Notes under the pieces: generated by a model | Seen by the model: the letters and a program-made list of their open reading frames with translations, nothing else | Told to the model about the DNA's origin: nothing | Database searches by the model: none | From: Eretmocerus hayati | Lineage: Eukaryota > Arthropoda > Insecta > Hymenoptera > Aphelinidae | Reading direction: 5' to 3' | NCBI GenBank assembly: GCA_029851415.1 | Contig: CM056742.1 | Location: forward strand, 64,614,454 to 64,678,453 | Length of the DNA: 64,000 nt | Shown: positions 8,420 to 22,100 of the stretch, one piece after another | How the letters are laid out: the number at the start of each line of letters is the position of its first letter | Numbering within the stretch: position 1 is the stretch's first letter | Position numbers and translations under genes: made by a program

Positions 8420-11400
8420 AATGCAGACTTTTCGCATTGAAAGTGAGATTGCCAATCATTCTCAATACTTACTGCCAGTATTCGGGAGTCTATGTTCTAT
8501 CTGTATGAATGCTAATTCCCTTGATAGAATATCGCGATTCCAATCTGTGTCAATGCCATAAAAAAGCATTGACATGCTATGGAACCTATCTACCTCAATT
8601 GATTCCAACACTGTTTTTCAGTAATGGAAACATCGGGATCTTGATCCACCTCAATCGACCGCAATACTGACTGGAAGCATTGGAGACCTTAAACTCTATT
8701 TATCTGAATCGATTTGAATGCTGGATATCATTATTGGAATTCCGAAATCCTATATGCCTTAATCGATTTCAATACTGTTTCCCAGTATTGGAATAATCGA
8801 GATCTCAATCCGCCTCAATCGGCCTCAATACTGAGTGGAAGTATTGGAGTCCTCATATCTTATTTATCTGAATCGATTTGAATGCTGGATATCAATATTG
8901 GAGATTCGAGATCCTATCTGCCCCAATCGATTCCAATATTGTTTTTCAGTATTGGGAACATCGAGAACTCATTCCGCCTCAGTCGACCTCAATACTGACT
9001 TTCAGTCATCATTACAAATCAACGTCTTACATATACATCACTCACATTACAGCTAAGGTTTCGATACAATCCAATACTTATTCTCATCATGATCGCATCA
9101 AAAAATCATAGCATTACATAATTAAACGCTATTTGGAGGTTCTGGCACTCATCAGTCTTATATAGGAACAGGAGAGATGGTTCATCGCTTGCGAGAAAGC
9201 AATCCCGTGATATTCCGATGCAAACTGAGATGGTCATCAAAACGCCGCCTAGCGTCAGCCACTCCAATTCTATTGGCCTCAAACGATTCCAATACTCACT
9301 TTCAGGAATGGGAATTTCAATAACTCACACTACGTCAATCGGTCCCAATACTGATTATGAGCATTGACGAGTTTATTCATCGTCCTTAATCGATCTAAAT
9401 GCTGAATATCATAGTTGAGGACTTGATATCCTATCTGCCCCAGTCGACTTCAGTACTGTTTTCTGGTATTAGGAACATCGAGATCTCAACCCACTTCAAT
9501 CGATCTCAGTACTGACTGTGAGTATTGGAGCCCTTACATCCCAATAACCTGAATCGATTTCAGTACTGCCTCTCAGTATTGGGTAGATCGCTATCTCAAT
9601 CCACTTCAATCGACCTCAATACTGAAAGTAAGCATTAGAAACCTCATATCCTATCTACTTGAATCGATTCGAATGCTGAAAATCAGTATTGGAGAATTGG
9701 AATCCTATTTGCCCAAATCGATTCCAGTACTGTTTCTCGGTATTGGTTACATGGAGATCTCAATCAGCTCCAATCAATCTCAATACTGATTTTCAGCATC
9801 GGAAACCTTATATCCCATTTACCTGAATCGGATTGAATGCTGGATATCAGTATTGAAGACTTGAAATCCTATCTGCCCCAATCGATTCCAGAACTGATTT
9901 GCAGTATAGGAAACATCGGGTTCTCAATCCGCTTCAATCGATCTCAATACTGCTTTTCAGCATTGAAGACTTCATATCATATTTGTTCGGATTGGATGCT
10001 GAATATCAGTATTGAGGACTTGGAATCCTATCTGCCCCAATCGATTCCAGGACTGTTCCTCAGTATTGGAAACATCGAGACTCAGTCTGCTCCAATCGAT
10101 CTCAATACTGATTTTCAGCATTGCAGATCTCATATCCCATTCACCTGAATCGAAATGAATGCTGGATATCAGTATTCAGGGCTTGCAATCCTATCCGCCC
10201 CAATCAATTCCAGTACTGTTTTTCAATATTGGAAACATCGAGATCTTAATCGGGTTCAATCGATTTCAATACTTATTTTCAGCATTGCAGACCTCATATG
10301 ATATTAACCTGGATCGAATATGATGCTGAATATCAGTATCGAGGACTTGAAATCTCATCTGCCCCAATCGATTCCAGTACTGTTCCTCAGTAGTGGGAAC
10401 ATCGAGAATCAGTCTGCTTCAATCGATCTCGATACTGATTTTCAGCATTGCAGATCTTATATCCTATTTATACCTGAATCAAAATTATTGCTCGATATCA
10501 GTATTCAGGGATTGGAACCCTATCTGCCCCAATCGATTTCAGTACTGTTTTCCAGTATTGGGAACATCGAGATCTCAACCCACTTTGATCGATCTCAATA
10601 CTGACTGTGAGTATCGTAGCCCTTATATCCTAATAACCCGAATCGATTCCAGTACTGTTTTTCAGTATTGGTTACATCGAGATCTTAATCAGCTCCAATC
10701 GATCTCAATACTGATTTTCAGATTCGGAAACCTTATATCCCATTTACCTGAATCGGATTGAATGCTGGATATCAGTATTAAGGCCTTGAAATCCTATCTG
10801 CCCCAATCGATTCCAGAACTGATTTTCAGTATAGGAAACATCGGGTTCTCAATTCGCTTCGATCGATCTCAATACTGCTTTTCAGCATTGGAGACCTTGT
10901 ATCATATTTACCTGGGTCAGATTGAATGCTGAATATCAGTATTGAGGACTTGGATTCCTGTCTGCCCCAATCGATTTCAGTGCTGTTTTTCAGTATTGGG
11001 AACATTGGGATCTCAATCCGCTTCAATCGTTTTCAATACCGACTTTTAGCATTGCAGACCTCGTATCATATTCACCCGAATCGAATTGAATGCTGAATAT
11101 CAGTATTGACTATTCGGAATCCTATCTGCCCCAATCGAGTCCAGAACTGATTTTCAGTATACGAAAAATCGGGTTCTCAATCCGCTTCAATCAATATTGA
11201 TACTGCTTTTTATCATTGAAGACCTTGTATCATATCAACCTGGGTCGGATTGGATTCTGGATACCAGTATTCAGGACTTGCAATCCTATCTGTCCCAATC
11301 GATTCCAGAACTGTTTTTCAGGATTGGAATCATCGAGATCTCAATCAGCTTCGATCGATCTCAATACCGACTTTTAGCATTGCAGACCTCGTATCATATT

Positions 11401-11565
11401 TACCTGAATCGGATTAAATGCAGAATATCAGTATTGAAGACTTGAAATGTTATCTGCCCCCATCGATTGCAGTACTGTTTTTCGGTATTGGGAACATCGG
11501 GATCCCAATCCGCTTCAATCGATCTCAATACTGACTTTCAGCATTGCAGACCTCATAACCCATCC
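8420..11565 (+). repeat. Degenerate satellite: ~54 bp dyad subunits in ~160 bp triplets
   Basis: The repeating core is CAATACTG, a short T-rich loop, then CAGTATTG, preceded by CAATCGATT. Three diverged subunits of about 54 bases make one higher unit. The landmark tg(g/a)atatcag falls at 9841, 10000, 10163 and 10326, a period of 159-163. Copies are heavily mutated toward the left. The stretch 9115-9265 is unrelated sequence that interrupts the array. Short ORFs in both strands are repeat by-products. Confidence 0.85.
9115..9265. other. Non-satellite interruption within the left array
   Basis: About 150 bases lack the CAATACTG/CAGTATTG core and contain no ORF. The origin is unclear; it may be a small insertion or a remnant of pre-array DNA. 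Confidence 0.4.
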
Positions 11566-12603
11566 ACCTGACCAATAGCAAAACTTATCTCCAGGCCGTC
11601 CCAATTCTGCCCAGCAGTATCGAATTTGATTCAAATATTTGGAATCAGGAAGAGTTCAATACTGATTGTGAGTATTGGTAGGGATAGAATAACCATGCAC
11701 CCACAATTTCAATTCGATTCTGTGGTATTCATCTCGATCAGTCAATGACGCGAAGAGTGATTGGGTCATCATCGATTGACGCAGTCAATTCAATGCTGCC
11801 TGGCATGATTCAGACCGATAGCCAAACTCATCTTCAGGCCGTACCAATCCTTCTGAGCAGTTTTGAATCCGATTTCAATATATGGAATGTACAGGAGTTC
11901 AATTCTAATTGTAAGTATTGAGAAGGATAGGATATCCACGCACCCACGACTTCAATCCGATTCAGTATTATTTATCTTGATTGGTCAATGACGCAATGAG
12001 TGATTGGGTCATCATTGAGATCGATTGACGCAGTCAATTCAATGCAGCCTGGCAGGGATCAGACTGATAGCTAAACTCATCTTCAGGCCGTACCAATCCC
12101 TCTCAATAGTATTGAATCCGATTCCAATATATGGAATCTAGAGGAGTTCAATACTGATTGTCAGTATTGAGAAGGATAGGATATCCACGCGCCCACGACT
12201 TCAATTCGATTCAGTAGTATTCATCTTGATTGGTCAATGACGCAATGAGTGATTGGGTCATCATTGAAATCGATTGACGCAGTCAATTCAATGCTGCCTG
12301 GCAGGAATCAGATCGATAGCATAACTCATCCTCAGGCATTATCAATCCCGCTCAGCAGAATTGAATTCGATTGAGATTAATAGAATAACCATGCAGTCAC
12401 GATTCCAAATCGATTCTCTAGTAATCATCTCAATTGGTCAATCACTGAACGGGTGATTGGGTCATCAATGGAATCGATTGACGCAGTCGACTTGAAGCTG
12501 CCCGGCAAGATTCAGACCGATAGCAAAACTTATCCTCAAAGCGTACCAATCCTGCTGAGCAGTATTGAATTCGATTGAAATACATGGAATTCCGAGGATT
12601 TCA

Positions 12604-13792
12604 AATTATGAAGATGTAATTTTATCGGTCTTTGCGAGTTAAAGTCAGCAAATTTTGCTGAATTTTTAGCATCAATCGAGAATGGATTTCTTTTCCACTC
12701 TCGATCAATGCACCTTTCAAGCCTCGTATGGTTCCGAGGATGCATCTAAAGGATTTTGATGGAAAGGAATGAAAAGTAAAGATGAGAAATGAGAAACTTG
12801 ATGAAAAATTTTGATCCTACGCTGATATCGTGCGTGTTTCGCCCTTCTCTCATTGCTCGGGCTTTTCAAAGTGGTGGAAGAGCAATGAGAGTTTACCACT
12901 GACACGCGGCTCAAGTGGCCGAATGTTCGATGGTTTGAACGCCCTTATATACGAAAGTTCATCTTCGTTATGCGCTTGCGAGAAAGGTCAATTCAACCCG
13001 CTATTTCCATTCGATTTCTCAACATTTTTACTTTGGCAGCTCTTCGGCCTTCTGCCGGAGATATATCTAATTAATTTTGACACTCGATCGATATGATCGG
13101 ATATTGTATTTATCACTCGCGGGAATTTCAAATTATGAAGATGAAATTTTATCGGTCTTTGCGAGTTAAAGTCAGCAAATTTTGCTGAATTTTTAGCATC
13201 AATCGAGAATGGATCTCTTTTCCACTCTCAGTGTCAAAATTGAGTGTCAAAATTAATCTGATATATCTCCGGCAGAAGGCCGAAGAGCTGCCAAAGTAAA
13301 AATGTTGAGAAATGAAATGGAAATAGCGGGTTAAATTGACCTTCCTCGCAAGCGCATAACGAAGATGAACTTTCGTATATAAGGGCGTTCAAACCATCGA
13401 ACATTCGGCCACTTGAGCCGCGTGTCAGTGGTAAACTCTCATTGCTCTTCCACCACTTTGAGAAGCCCGAGCAATGAGAGAAGGGCGAAACACGCACAAT
13501 ATCAGCGTAGAATCAAAATTTTTCATCAAGTTTCTCATTTCTCATCTTTACTTTTCATTCCTTTCCATCAAAATCCTTTAGATGCATCCTCGGAACCATA
13601 CGAGGCTTGAAAGGTGCATTGATCGAGAGTGGAAAAGAAATCCATTCTCGATTGATGCTGAAAATTCAGCAAAATTTGCTGACTTTAACTCGCAAAGACC
13701 GATAAAATTACATCTTCATGATTTGAAATTCCCGCGAGTGATAAATACGATATCCGATCATATCGATCGAGTGTCAAAATTAATTAGATATA
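12604..13792. mobile_element. Foldback insertion inside the satellite, flanked by a 13 bp direct repeat
   Basis: The block is unlike the satellite. Its left part is one ~525-base unit plus the first ~108 bases of a second unit (13123-13230). Its right part (13231-13792) is the same unit inverted and circularly permuted. The ~87-residue ORFs at 12830-13096 (+) and 13234-13497 (-) are near-identical because they lie in the opposed arms. The flanks share tccgaggatttca (12591-12603 and 13793-13805). Part of that match (atttca) also belongs to the unit, so the true target duplication may be shorter, for example tccgagg. Satellite sequence continues on both sides. There is no transposase. Confidence 0.75.
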
Positions 13793-14759
13793 TCCGAGGA
13801 TTTCATTTCCGAAAGAATTGAGAAGGATCGAGACCATGCTTACCGATCTGTATTCCATTCTATAGTATTCAGCTTGATAAGTTAATGACGCAAAGAGTGA
13901 TTGGGTCATCATTGGAATCGATTGACGCAGTCGACTCAATGCTGCCAGGCAGTATTCAGACCGATAGCAAAGCACATCTTCAAGCCGTTCCAATCCTGCT
14001 CAGCAGTATCGAATTCGATTGAGATACATGAAATCTAGAGGAGTTCAATACTGATTGTGAGTATTGAGAGAGATAGAATAACAATGCACCCGCGATTCCA
14101 ATTCCATTCTGTAGTATTCATCTCAATTGGTCAATCACGCAATGAGTGATTGGGTCATCATTGGAATCGATTGACGCAGTCGACTCAATGCTGCCTGGCA
14201 GGATTCAGACCGATAGCGAAACGCATCTTCAGGCAGTCCCAATCCTGCTCAGCAGTATTTAATTCGATTGAAATATATGAATCCTAGAGAAGTTTAATAC
14301 ACATTGTGAGTATTGAGAAATAAGAATGACCACGCACCCACGATTCCAATTCGATTATGTAGTATTCATCTCGATTGGTCAATCACGCAATGAGTGATTG
14401 GATCATTATTGGAATCGATTGACGGAATCGATTCAATGCTGCCTGGCAGGATTCAGACCGATAGCGGAACTTATTCTCAGTGCATACCAATCTTGCTCAG
14501 CAGTATTGAATCCGATTCGAATATATGAGAACTAAAGGAGTTCAATGCTGATTGTAAGTATTGAGGAGGATAGAGACCATGCTCCCACGATTCGAATTTC
14601 ATACTATAGTATTCAGCTTGATTGGTAAATGACGCGACGGGTGATTGGGTTATCATTGAAATCGATTCACACCGTGAATTCAATGCCGCCTGGCAGGATT
14701 CAGACCGATAGCAAAACTCATCTTCAGGCCGTTCCAAGCCTGCTCAGCAGTATTGAATC

Positions 14760-16245
14760 CGATCTAAATATATGAGAACTGGAGGAGTTCAATACTGATT
14801 GTAAGTATTGAGGAGGATAGAGACCATGCTTCCACAATTCGAATTTCATACTATAGTATCCAGCTTGATTGGTCAATGACGCAACGGGTGATTGGATTAT
14901 CATTCGAATCGATTCACACCGTCAATTCAATGCCACCTGGCAGGATCCAGACCGATAGAAAAACTCATCTTCAAACCTTTCCAATCCTGCTCAGCAGTAT
15001 TGAAGTCAATCAAAATATATGTAACCTAGAGAAGTTCAACACTGATTGTGAGTATTGAGAAGGAAAGAATGACCACGCACCCACGATTCCAATCCGATTA
15101 TGTAGTATTCATCTCGATTGGTCAATCACGCAATGAGTGATTGGCTCATCATGAGAATCGATTGACGGAATCGATTCAATGCTGCCCGGCAGGACTCAGA
15201 CCGATAGCGAAACTTATTCTCAGTCCATACCAATCTTGCTCAGCAGTATTGAATCCAATTCAAATATATGAGAACTAGAGGAGTTCAATAGTGATGGGAG
15301 TATTGAGAAGGAAATAATGACCACTCACCCACGATTCCAATCCGATTATGTAGTATTCATCTAGATTGGTCAATCACGCAATGGTGATTGGATCATTATT
15401 GAAATCGATTGACGGAATCGATTCAATGCTGCCTGGCAGGATTCAGACCGATAGCGAAACTTATCCTCAGTCCATACCGATCTTGCTCAGAAGTATTGAA
15501 TCCGATTCAAATATATGAGAACTGGGGGAGTTCAATACTGATTGTGAGTATTGAGGAGGACAGAGACCATGCTTCCACGATTCGAATTCCATACTATAGT
15601 ATTCAGCTTGATTGGTCAATGACGCAACGAGTGATTGGGTTATCATTGGAATCGATTCACACCGTCAATTCAATGCCACCTGGCAGGATCCAGGCCGATA
15701 GCAAAACTCATCTTCAAACCTTTCCAATCCTGCTCAGCAGTATTGAAGTCAATCAAAATATATGTAACCTAGAGAAGTTCAACACTGATTGTGAGTATTG
15801 AGAAGGAAAGAATGACCACGCACCCACGATTCCAATCCGATTATGTAGTATTCATCTCGATTGGTCAATCACGCAATGAGTGATTGGGTCATCATGAGAA
15901 TCGATTGACGGAATCGATTCAATGCTGCCCAACAGGATTCAGACCGATAGCGAAACTTATTCTCAGTCCATACCAATCTTGCTCAGCAGTATTGAATCCA
16001 ATTCAAATATATGAGAACTAGAGGAGTTCAATAGTGATGGGAGTATTGAGAAGGAAATAATGACCACTCACCCACGATTCCAATCCGATTATGTAGTATT
16101 CATCTAGATTGGTCAATCACGCAATGGTGATTGGATCATTATTGAAATCGATTGACGGAATCGATTCAATGCTGCCTGGCAGGATTCAGACCGATAGCGA
16201 AACTCATCCTCAGTCCATACCGATCTTGCTCAGAAGTATTGAATC
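14760..16245 (+). repeat. 743 bp higher-order repeat (3 monomers), two tandem copies
   Basis: Private variants recur at an exact 743-base offset. One example is aatagtgatgggagtattg, with gtgatgggag at 15291 and 16034. The block end at 15058 recurs at 15801. The copy ends are approximate. Confidence 0.75.
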
Positions 16246-16699
16246 CGATTCAAATATATGAGAACTAGAGGAGTTCGATGTTGATTGTAAGTATCTAGGA
16301 GGATAGAGACCATGCTTCCACGATTCGAATTTCATCTTATAGTATTCAGCTTGATTGGTCAATGACACCACGAGTGATTGGGTCTTTATTGGAATCGATT
16401 CACTTCTTCAATTCAATGCCACCTGGCAGGATTCAGACCGATAGCGAAACTCATCTTCAGGCCCTTCCAATCCTGCTCAGCAGTATTCGAGTCAATTAAA
16501 AAATATGTAACCTAGAGAAGTTTAACACTGATTGTGAGTATTGAGAAGGAAAGAATGACCACGCACCCACGATTCCAATCCGATTACGTAGTATCCATCT
16601 CAATTGGTCAATCACGCAATGAGTGATTGGGTCATCATTGGAATCGCTTGACGGAATCGATTCAATGCTGCCTGGCAGGATTCAGACCGATAGCGGAAC

Positions 16700-19100
16700 T
16701 TATTCTCAGTGCATACCAATCTTGCTGAGCAGTATTGGATCCAATTCAAATATATGAGAACTAGAGGAGTTCAATACTGATTGTAAATATTGAGGAGGAT
16801 AGAGACCATGCTTCCACGATTCGAATTTCATCCTAAAGTATTCAGCTCGATTGGTCAATGACGCAACGGGTGATTGGGTTATCATTGGAATCGATTCACA
16901 CAGTGAATTCAATGCCGCCTGGCAGGATTCTGGCCGTTAGCAAAACTCATCTTCAGGCCATTCCAATCCTGCCCAGCAGTATTGGATTCGATTGAGATAC
17001 ATGAAATCTTGAGAAGTTTAATACTGATTGTGGCTATTGGAAAAACAAGAATGACCACGCACCCACGATCCCAATCCGATTCTGCAGTATTCATCTCGAT
17101 TGGTCAATCACGCAATGAGTTATTGGGTCATCATTGAAATCAATTGACGGAATCGATTCAATGGTGCCTGGCAGGATTCAGACCGATAGCAAAAACTCGT
17201 CTTCAGGCCGTTCCAATCCTGCTCAGCAGTATTGAATCCGATTCAAATATATGAGAACTGGAGGAGTTCAATACTGATTGTAAGTATTGAGGAGGATAGA
17301 GACCATGCCTCCACGATTCGAATTTCATCTTAGAGTATTCAGCTCGATTGGTCAATGACGCCACGAGTGATTGGGTTATCATTGGAATCGATTGACACCG
17401 TCAATTCGATGCCACCCGGCAGGATCCAGACCGATAGCAAAACTCATCTTCAAGCCCCTCCAATCCTGCTCAGCAGTATTGAATTCGATTGAGATCCATG
17501 AAATCTAGAAGAGTTCAATACTGATTGTGAGTATTGAGAAGGAAAGAATGACCACGCACCCACGATCCCAATCCGATTATGTAGTATTCATCTCGATTGG
17601 TCAATCACGCAATGATTGATTGGATCATTATTGAAATCGATTGATGGAATCGATTCAATGCTGCCTGGCAGGATTCAGACCGATAGCGAAACTTATTCTC
17701 AGTCCAGACCAATCTTGCTGAGCAGTATTGAATCCAATTCAAATATATGAGAACTGGAGGAGTTCAATACTGATTGTAAGTATTGAGGAGGATAGACACC
17801 ATGCCTCCACCATTCGAATTTCATCTTAGAGTATTCAGCTCGATTAGTCAATGACGCCACGAGTGATTGGGTTATCATTGGAATTGATTGACACCGTCAA
17901 TTCGATGCCACCCGGCAGGATCCAGACCGATAGCAAAACTCATCTTCAAGCCCCTCCAATCCTGCTCAGCAGTGATGAATTCGATTGAGATACATGAAAT
18001 CTTGAGAGGTTTGATACTGATTGTGAGTATTGAGAAGAAAAGAATGACCACGCATCCACAATCCCAATCCGATTCTGTAGTATTCATCTCGATTGGTCAA
18101 TCACGCAATGAGTGATTGGGTCATCATTGGAATCAATTGACGGAATCGATTCAATGCTGCCGTGCAGAATTCAGACCGATAGCAAAACTCATCTTCAGGC
18201 AGTTCCAATCCTGCTCAGCAGGATCGAATTCGATTGAGATCTATGAAACCTAGAGGAGTTCAATACTGATTGTGAGTATTGAGAAGGAAATAATGACCAC
18301 GCACCCACGATTCCAATCCGATTATGTAGTATTCATCTCGATTGGTCAATCACGCAATGAGTGATTGGATCATTATTGGAATCGATTGACCGAATCGATT
18401 CAATGCTGCCTGGCAGGATTAAGACCGATAGCGAAAATTAAGTACAGACTAATCTTGCTGAGCAGTATTGAATCCAACTCGAATATATGAGAACTGGAGG
18501 AGTTCGATACTGATTGTAAATATTGAGGAGGATAGAGACCATGCTTCCACGATTCGAATTTCATCCTATAGTATTCAGCTCGATTGGTCAATGACGGAAC
18601 GAGTGATTGGGTTATCATTGAAATCGATTCACACCGTGAATTCAATGCCGCCTGGCAGGATTCTGACCGATAGCAAAACTCATCTTCAGGCCGTTCCAAT
18701 CCTGCTCAGCAGTATTGATTTCGATTGAGATACATGAAATCTAGAGGAGTTCAATACTGATTGTGATTATTGAGAAGGAGAGAATGACCCCGCACCCACG
18801 ATTCCAATCCGATTATGTAGTATTCATCTCAATTGGTCAATCACGCAATGAGTGATTGGGTCATCATTGAAATCAAGTGACGGAATCGATTCGATCCTGC
18901 CTGGCGAAATTCAGACCGATAGCAGAACTCATCTTCAGGCAGTTCCAATCCTGCTCAGCAGTATTGAATTCGATTGAGATACATGAAATCTTGAGAAGTT
19001 TAATACTGATTGTGAGTATTGAGAAGATAAGAATGACCACGCACCCACGATCCCAATCCGATTCTGTAGTATTCATCTCGATTGGGCAATCACGCAATGA
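16700..19100 (+). repeat. 2.4 kb block duplicated about 12.17 kb away (other copy 28866-31262)
   Basis: Variants private to this block recur at a 12,165-12,166 base offset: ggctattggaaaaacaag at 17032 and 29198, and ORF ends at 18087 and 30252. The one-base shift in offset fits a single indel. The block spans about ten monomers. Confidence 0.75.
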
Positions 19101-22100
19101 GTGATTGGGTCATCATTGGAATCAATTGACGGGATCGATTCAATGCTGCCTGGCAGAATTCAGACCGATAGCAGAACTCATCTTCAGGCAGTTCCAATCC
19201 TGCTCAACAGTATTGAATTCGATGAGATTTATGAAACCTAGAGGATCTCAATACTGATTGTGAGTATTGAGAAGGAAATAATGACCACGCTTCCACGATT
19301 CCAATCCGATTATGTAGTATTCATCTCGATTGGTCAATCAGGCAATGAGTGATTGGATCATTATTGAAATCGATTGACCGAATCGATTCAATGCTGCCTG
19401 GCAGGATTCAGACCGATAGCGAAACTTATCCTCAGTCCATACCAATCTTGCTCAGCAGTATTGAGCCCAATTCAAATATATGAGATTTAGAGGAGTTCAA
19501 TACTGATTGTAAGTATCGAGGAGCATAGAGACCATGCTTCCACGATTCGAATTTCATGCTATAGTATTCAGCTCGATTGATCAATGACGCAACGAGTGAT
19601 TGCGTTATCATTGGAATCGATTCACACCGTCAATTCAATGCCACCTGGCAGGATTCAGACCAATAGCAGAACTCATCTTCAAGCCGTTCCAATCCTGCTG
19701 AGCAGTATTGAATCCGATTTTGATATATGGGAACTGGAGGAGTTCAATACTGATTATAAGTATTGAGGAGGATAGAGACCATGCCTCCACGATTCGAATT
19801 TCATCCTATAGTATTCAGCTCGATTGATCAATGACGCAACGCGTGATTGGGTTATCATTGGAATCGATTCACACCGTCGATTCAATGCCACCTGGCAGGA
19901 TTCAGACCGATAGCAAAACTCATCTTCAGGCCGTTCCAATCCTGCTGAGCAGTATTGAATCCGATTTTGATATATGAGAACTGGAGGAGTTCAATACTGA
20001 TTATAAGTATTGAGGAGGATAGAGACCATGCCTCCACGATTCGAATTTCATACGGTAGTATTCAGCTTGATTGGTCAATGACGCAACGAGTGATTGGGTT
20101 ATCATTGGAATCGATTCACACCGTCAATTCAATGGCACCTGGCAGGATCCACACCGATAGGAAATCTCATCTTCAAGCCGTTCCAATCCTGCTCACAAGT
20201 ATCGAAGTCGATTGAAATCTATGAAACCTAGAGAAGTTCAACACCGATTGTGAGTATTGAGAATGAGAGAATGACCACGCACCCACGATTCCAATCCGAT
20301 TCTGTAGTATTCATCACAATTGGTCAATCACGCAATGATGGATTCGGTCATCATTGAAATCAATTCACGGAATCGATTCAATGCCACCTGGCAGGATTAA
20401 GACCGATAGCGAAACTCATCTTCAACCCCTTCCAATCCTGCTCAGCAGTATTGGATTTGATTGAGATCTATGAAATCTAGAAGAGTTCAATACTGATTGT
20501 GAGTATTGAGAAGGAAAGAATGACCACGCACCCACGATTCCAATCCGATTATGTAGTATTCATCTCGATTGGTCAATCACGCAATGAGTGATTGGGTCAT
20601 CATTGGAATCAATTGACGGAATCGATTCAATGCTGCCTGGCAGAATTCAGACCGATAGCAAAACTCATCTTCAGGCAGTTCCAATCCTGCTCAGCAGGAT
20701 CGGATTCGATTGAGATCTATGAAACCTAGAGGAGTTCAATACTGATTGTGAGTATTGAGAAGGAAATAATGACCACGCACCCACGATTCCAATCCGATTC
20801 TGTAGTATTCATCACAATTGGTCAATCACGCAATGAGTGATTGGGTCATCATTGGAATCAATTGACGGAATCGATTCGATGCTGCCTGGCAGAATTCAGA
20901 CCAATAGCAAAACTCATCTTCAGGCAGTTCCAATCCTGCTCAGCAGGATCGAATTCGATTGAGATCTATGAAACCTAGAGGAGTTCAATACTGATTGTGA
21001 GTATTGAGAAGGAAATAATGACCACGCACCCACGATTCCAATCCGATTATGTAGTATTCATCTGGATTGGTCAATCACGCAATGAGTGATTGGATCATCT
21101 ATGGAATTGATTAACCGAATCGATTCAATGCTGCCTGGCAGGATTAACACCGATAGCGAGATTTAAGTACAGACCAATCTTGCTGAGCAGTATTGAATCC
21201 AATTCAAATATATGAGAACTGGAGGAGTTCGATACTGATTGTCAATATCGAGGAGGATAGAGACCATGCTTCCACGATTCGAATTTCATCGTATAGTATT
21301 CAGCTCGATTGGTCAATGACGGAACGAGTGATTGGGTTATCATTGAAATCGATCCACACCATGAATTCAATGCCGCCTGGCAGGATTCTGACCGATAGCA
21401 AAACTCATCTTCAGGCCGTTCCAATCCTGCTCAGCAGTATTGAATTCGATTGAGATACATGAAATCTTGAGAAGTTTAATACTGATTGTGAGTATTGAGA
21501 AGAAAAGAATGACCACGCACCCACGATCCCAATCCGATTCTGTAGTATTCATCTCGATTGGGCAATCACGCAATGAGTGATTGGGTCATCATTGGAATCA
21601 ATTGACGGAATCGATTCAATGCTGCCTGGCAGAATTCAGACCGATAGCAGAACTCATCTTCAGGCAGTTCCAATCCTGCTCAGCAGTATTGAATTCGATT
21701 GAGATTTATGAAACCTAGAGGAGTTCAATACTGATTGTGAGTATTGAGAAGGAGATAATGACCACGCTTCCACGATTCCAATCCAATTATGTTGTATTCA
21801 TCTCGATTGGTCAATCAGGCAATGAGTGATTGGATCATGATTGGAATTGATTGACCGACTCGATTCAATGCTGCCTGGCAGGATTCAGACCGATAGCGAA
21901 ACTTATCCTCAGTCCATACCAATCCTGCTCAGCAGTATTGAGCCCAATTCAAATATATGAGATTTAGAGGAGTTCAATACTGATTGTAAGTATCGAGGAG
22001 CATAGAGACCATGCTTCCACGATTCGAATTTCATGCTATAGTATTCAGCTCGATTGGTCAATGACGCAACGAGTGATTGCGTTATCATTGGAATCGATTC

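Noticed and set aside
8420..11565. CRISPR-like array
   Set aside because: The repeats are diverged and contiguous with no unique spacers of constant size, and the context is eukaryotic.
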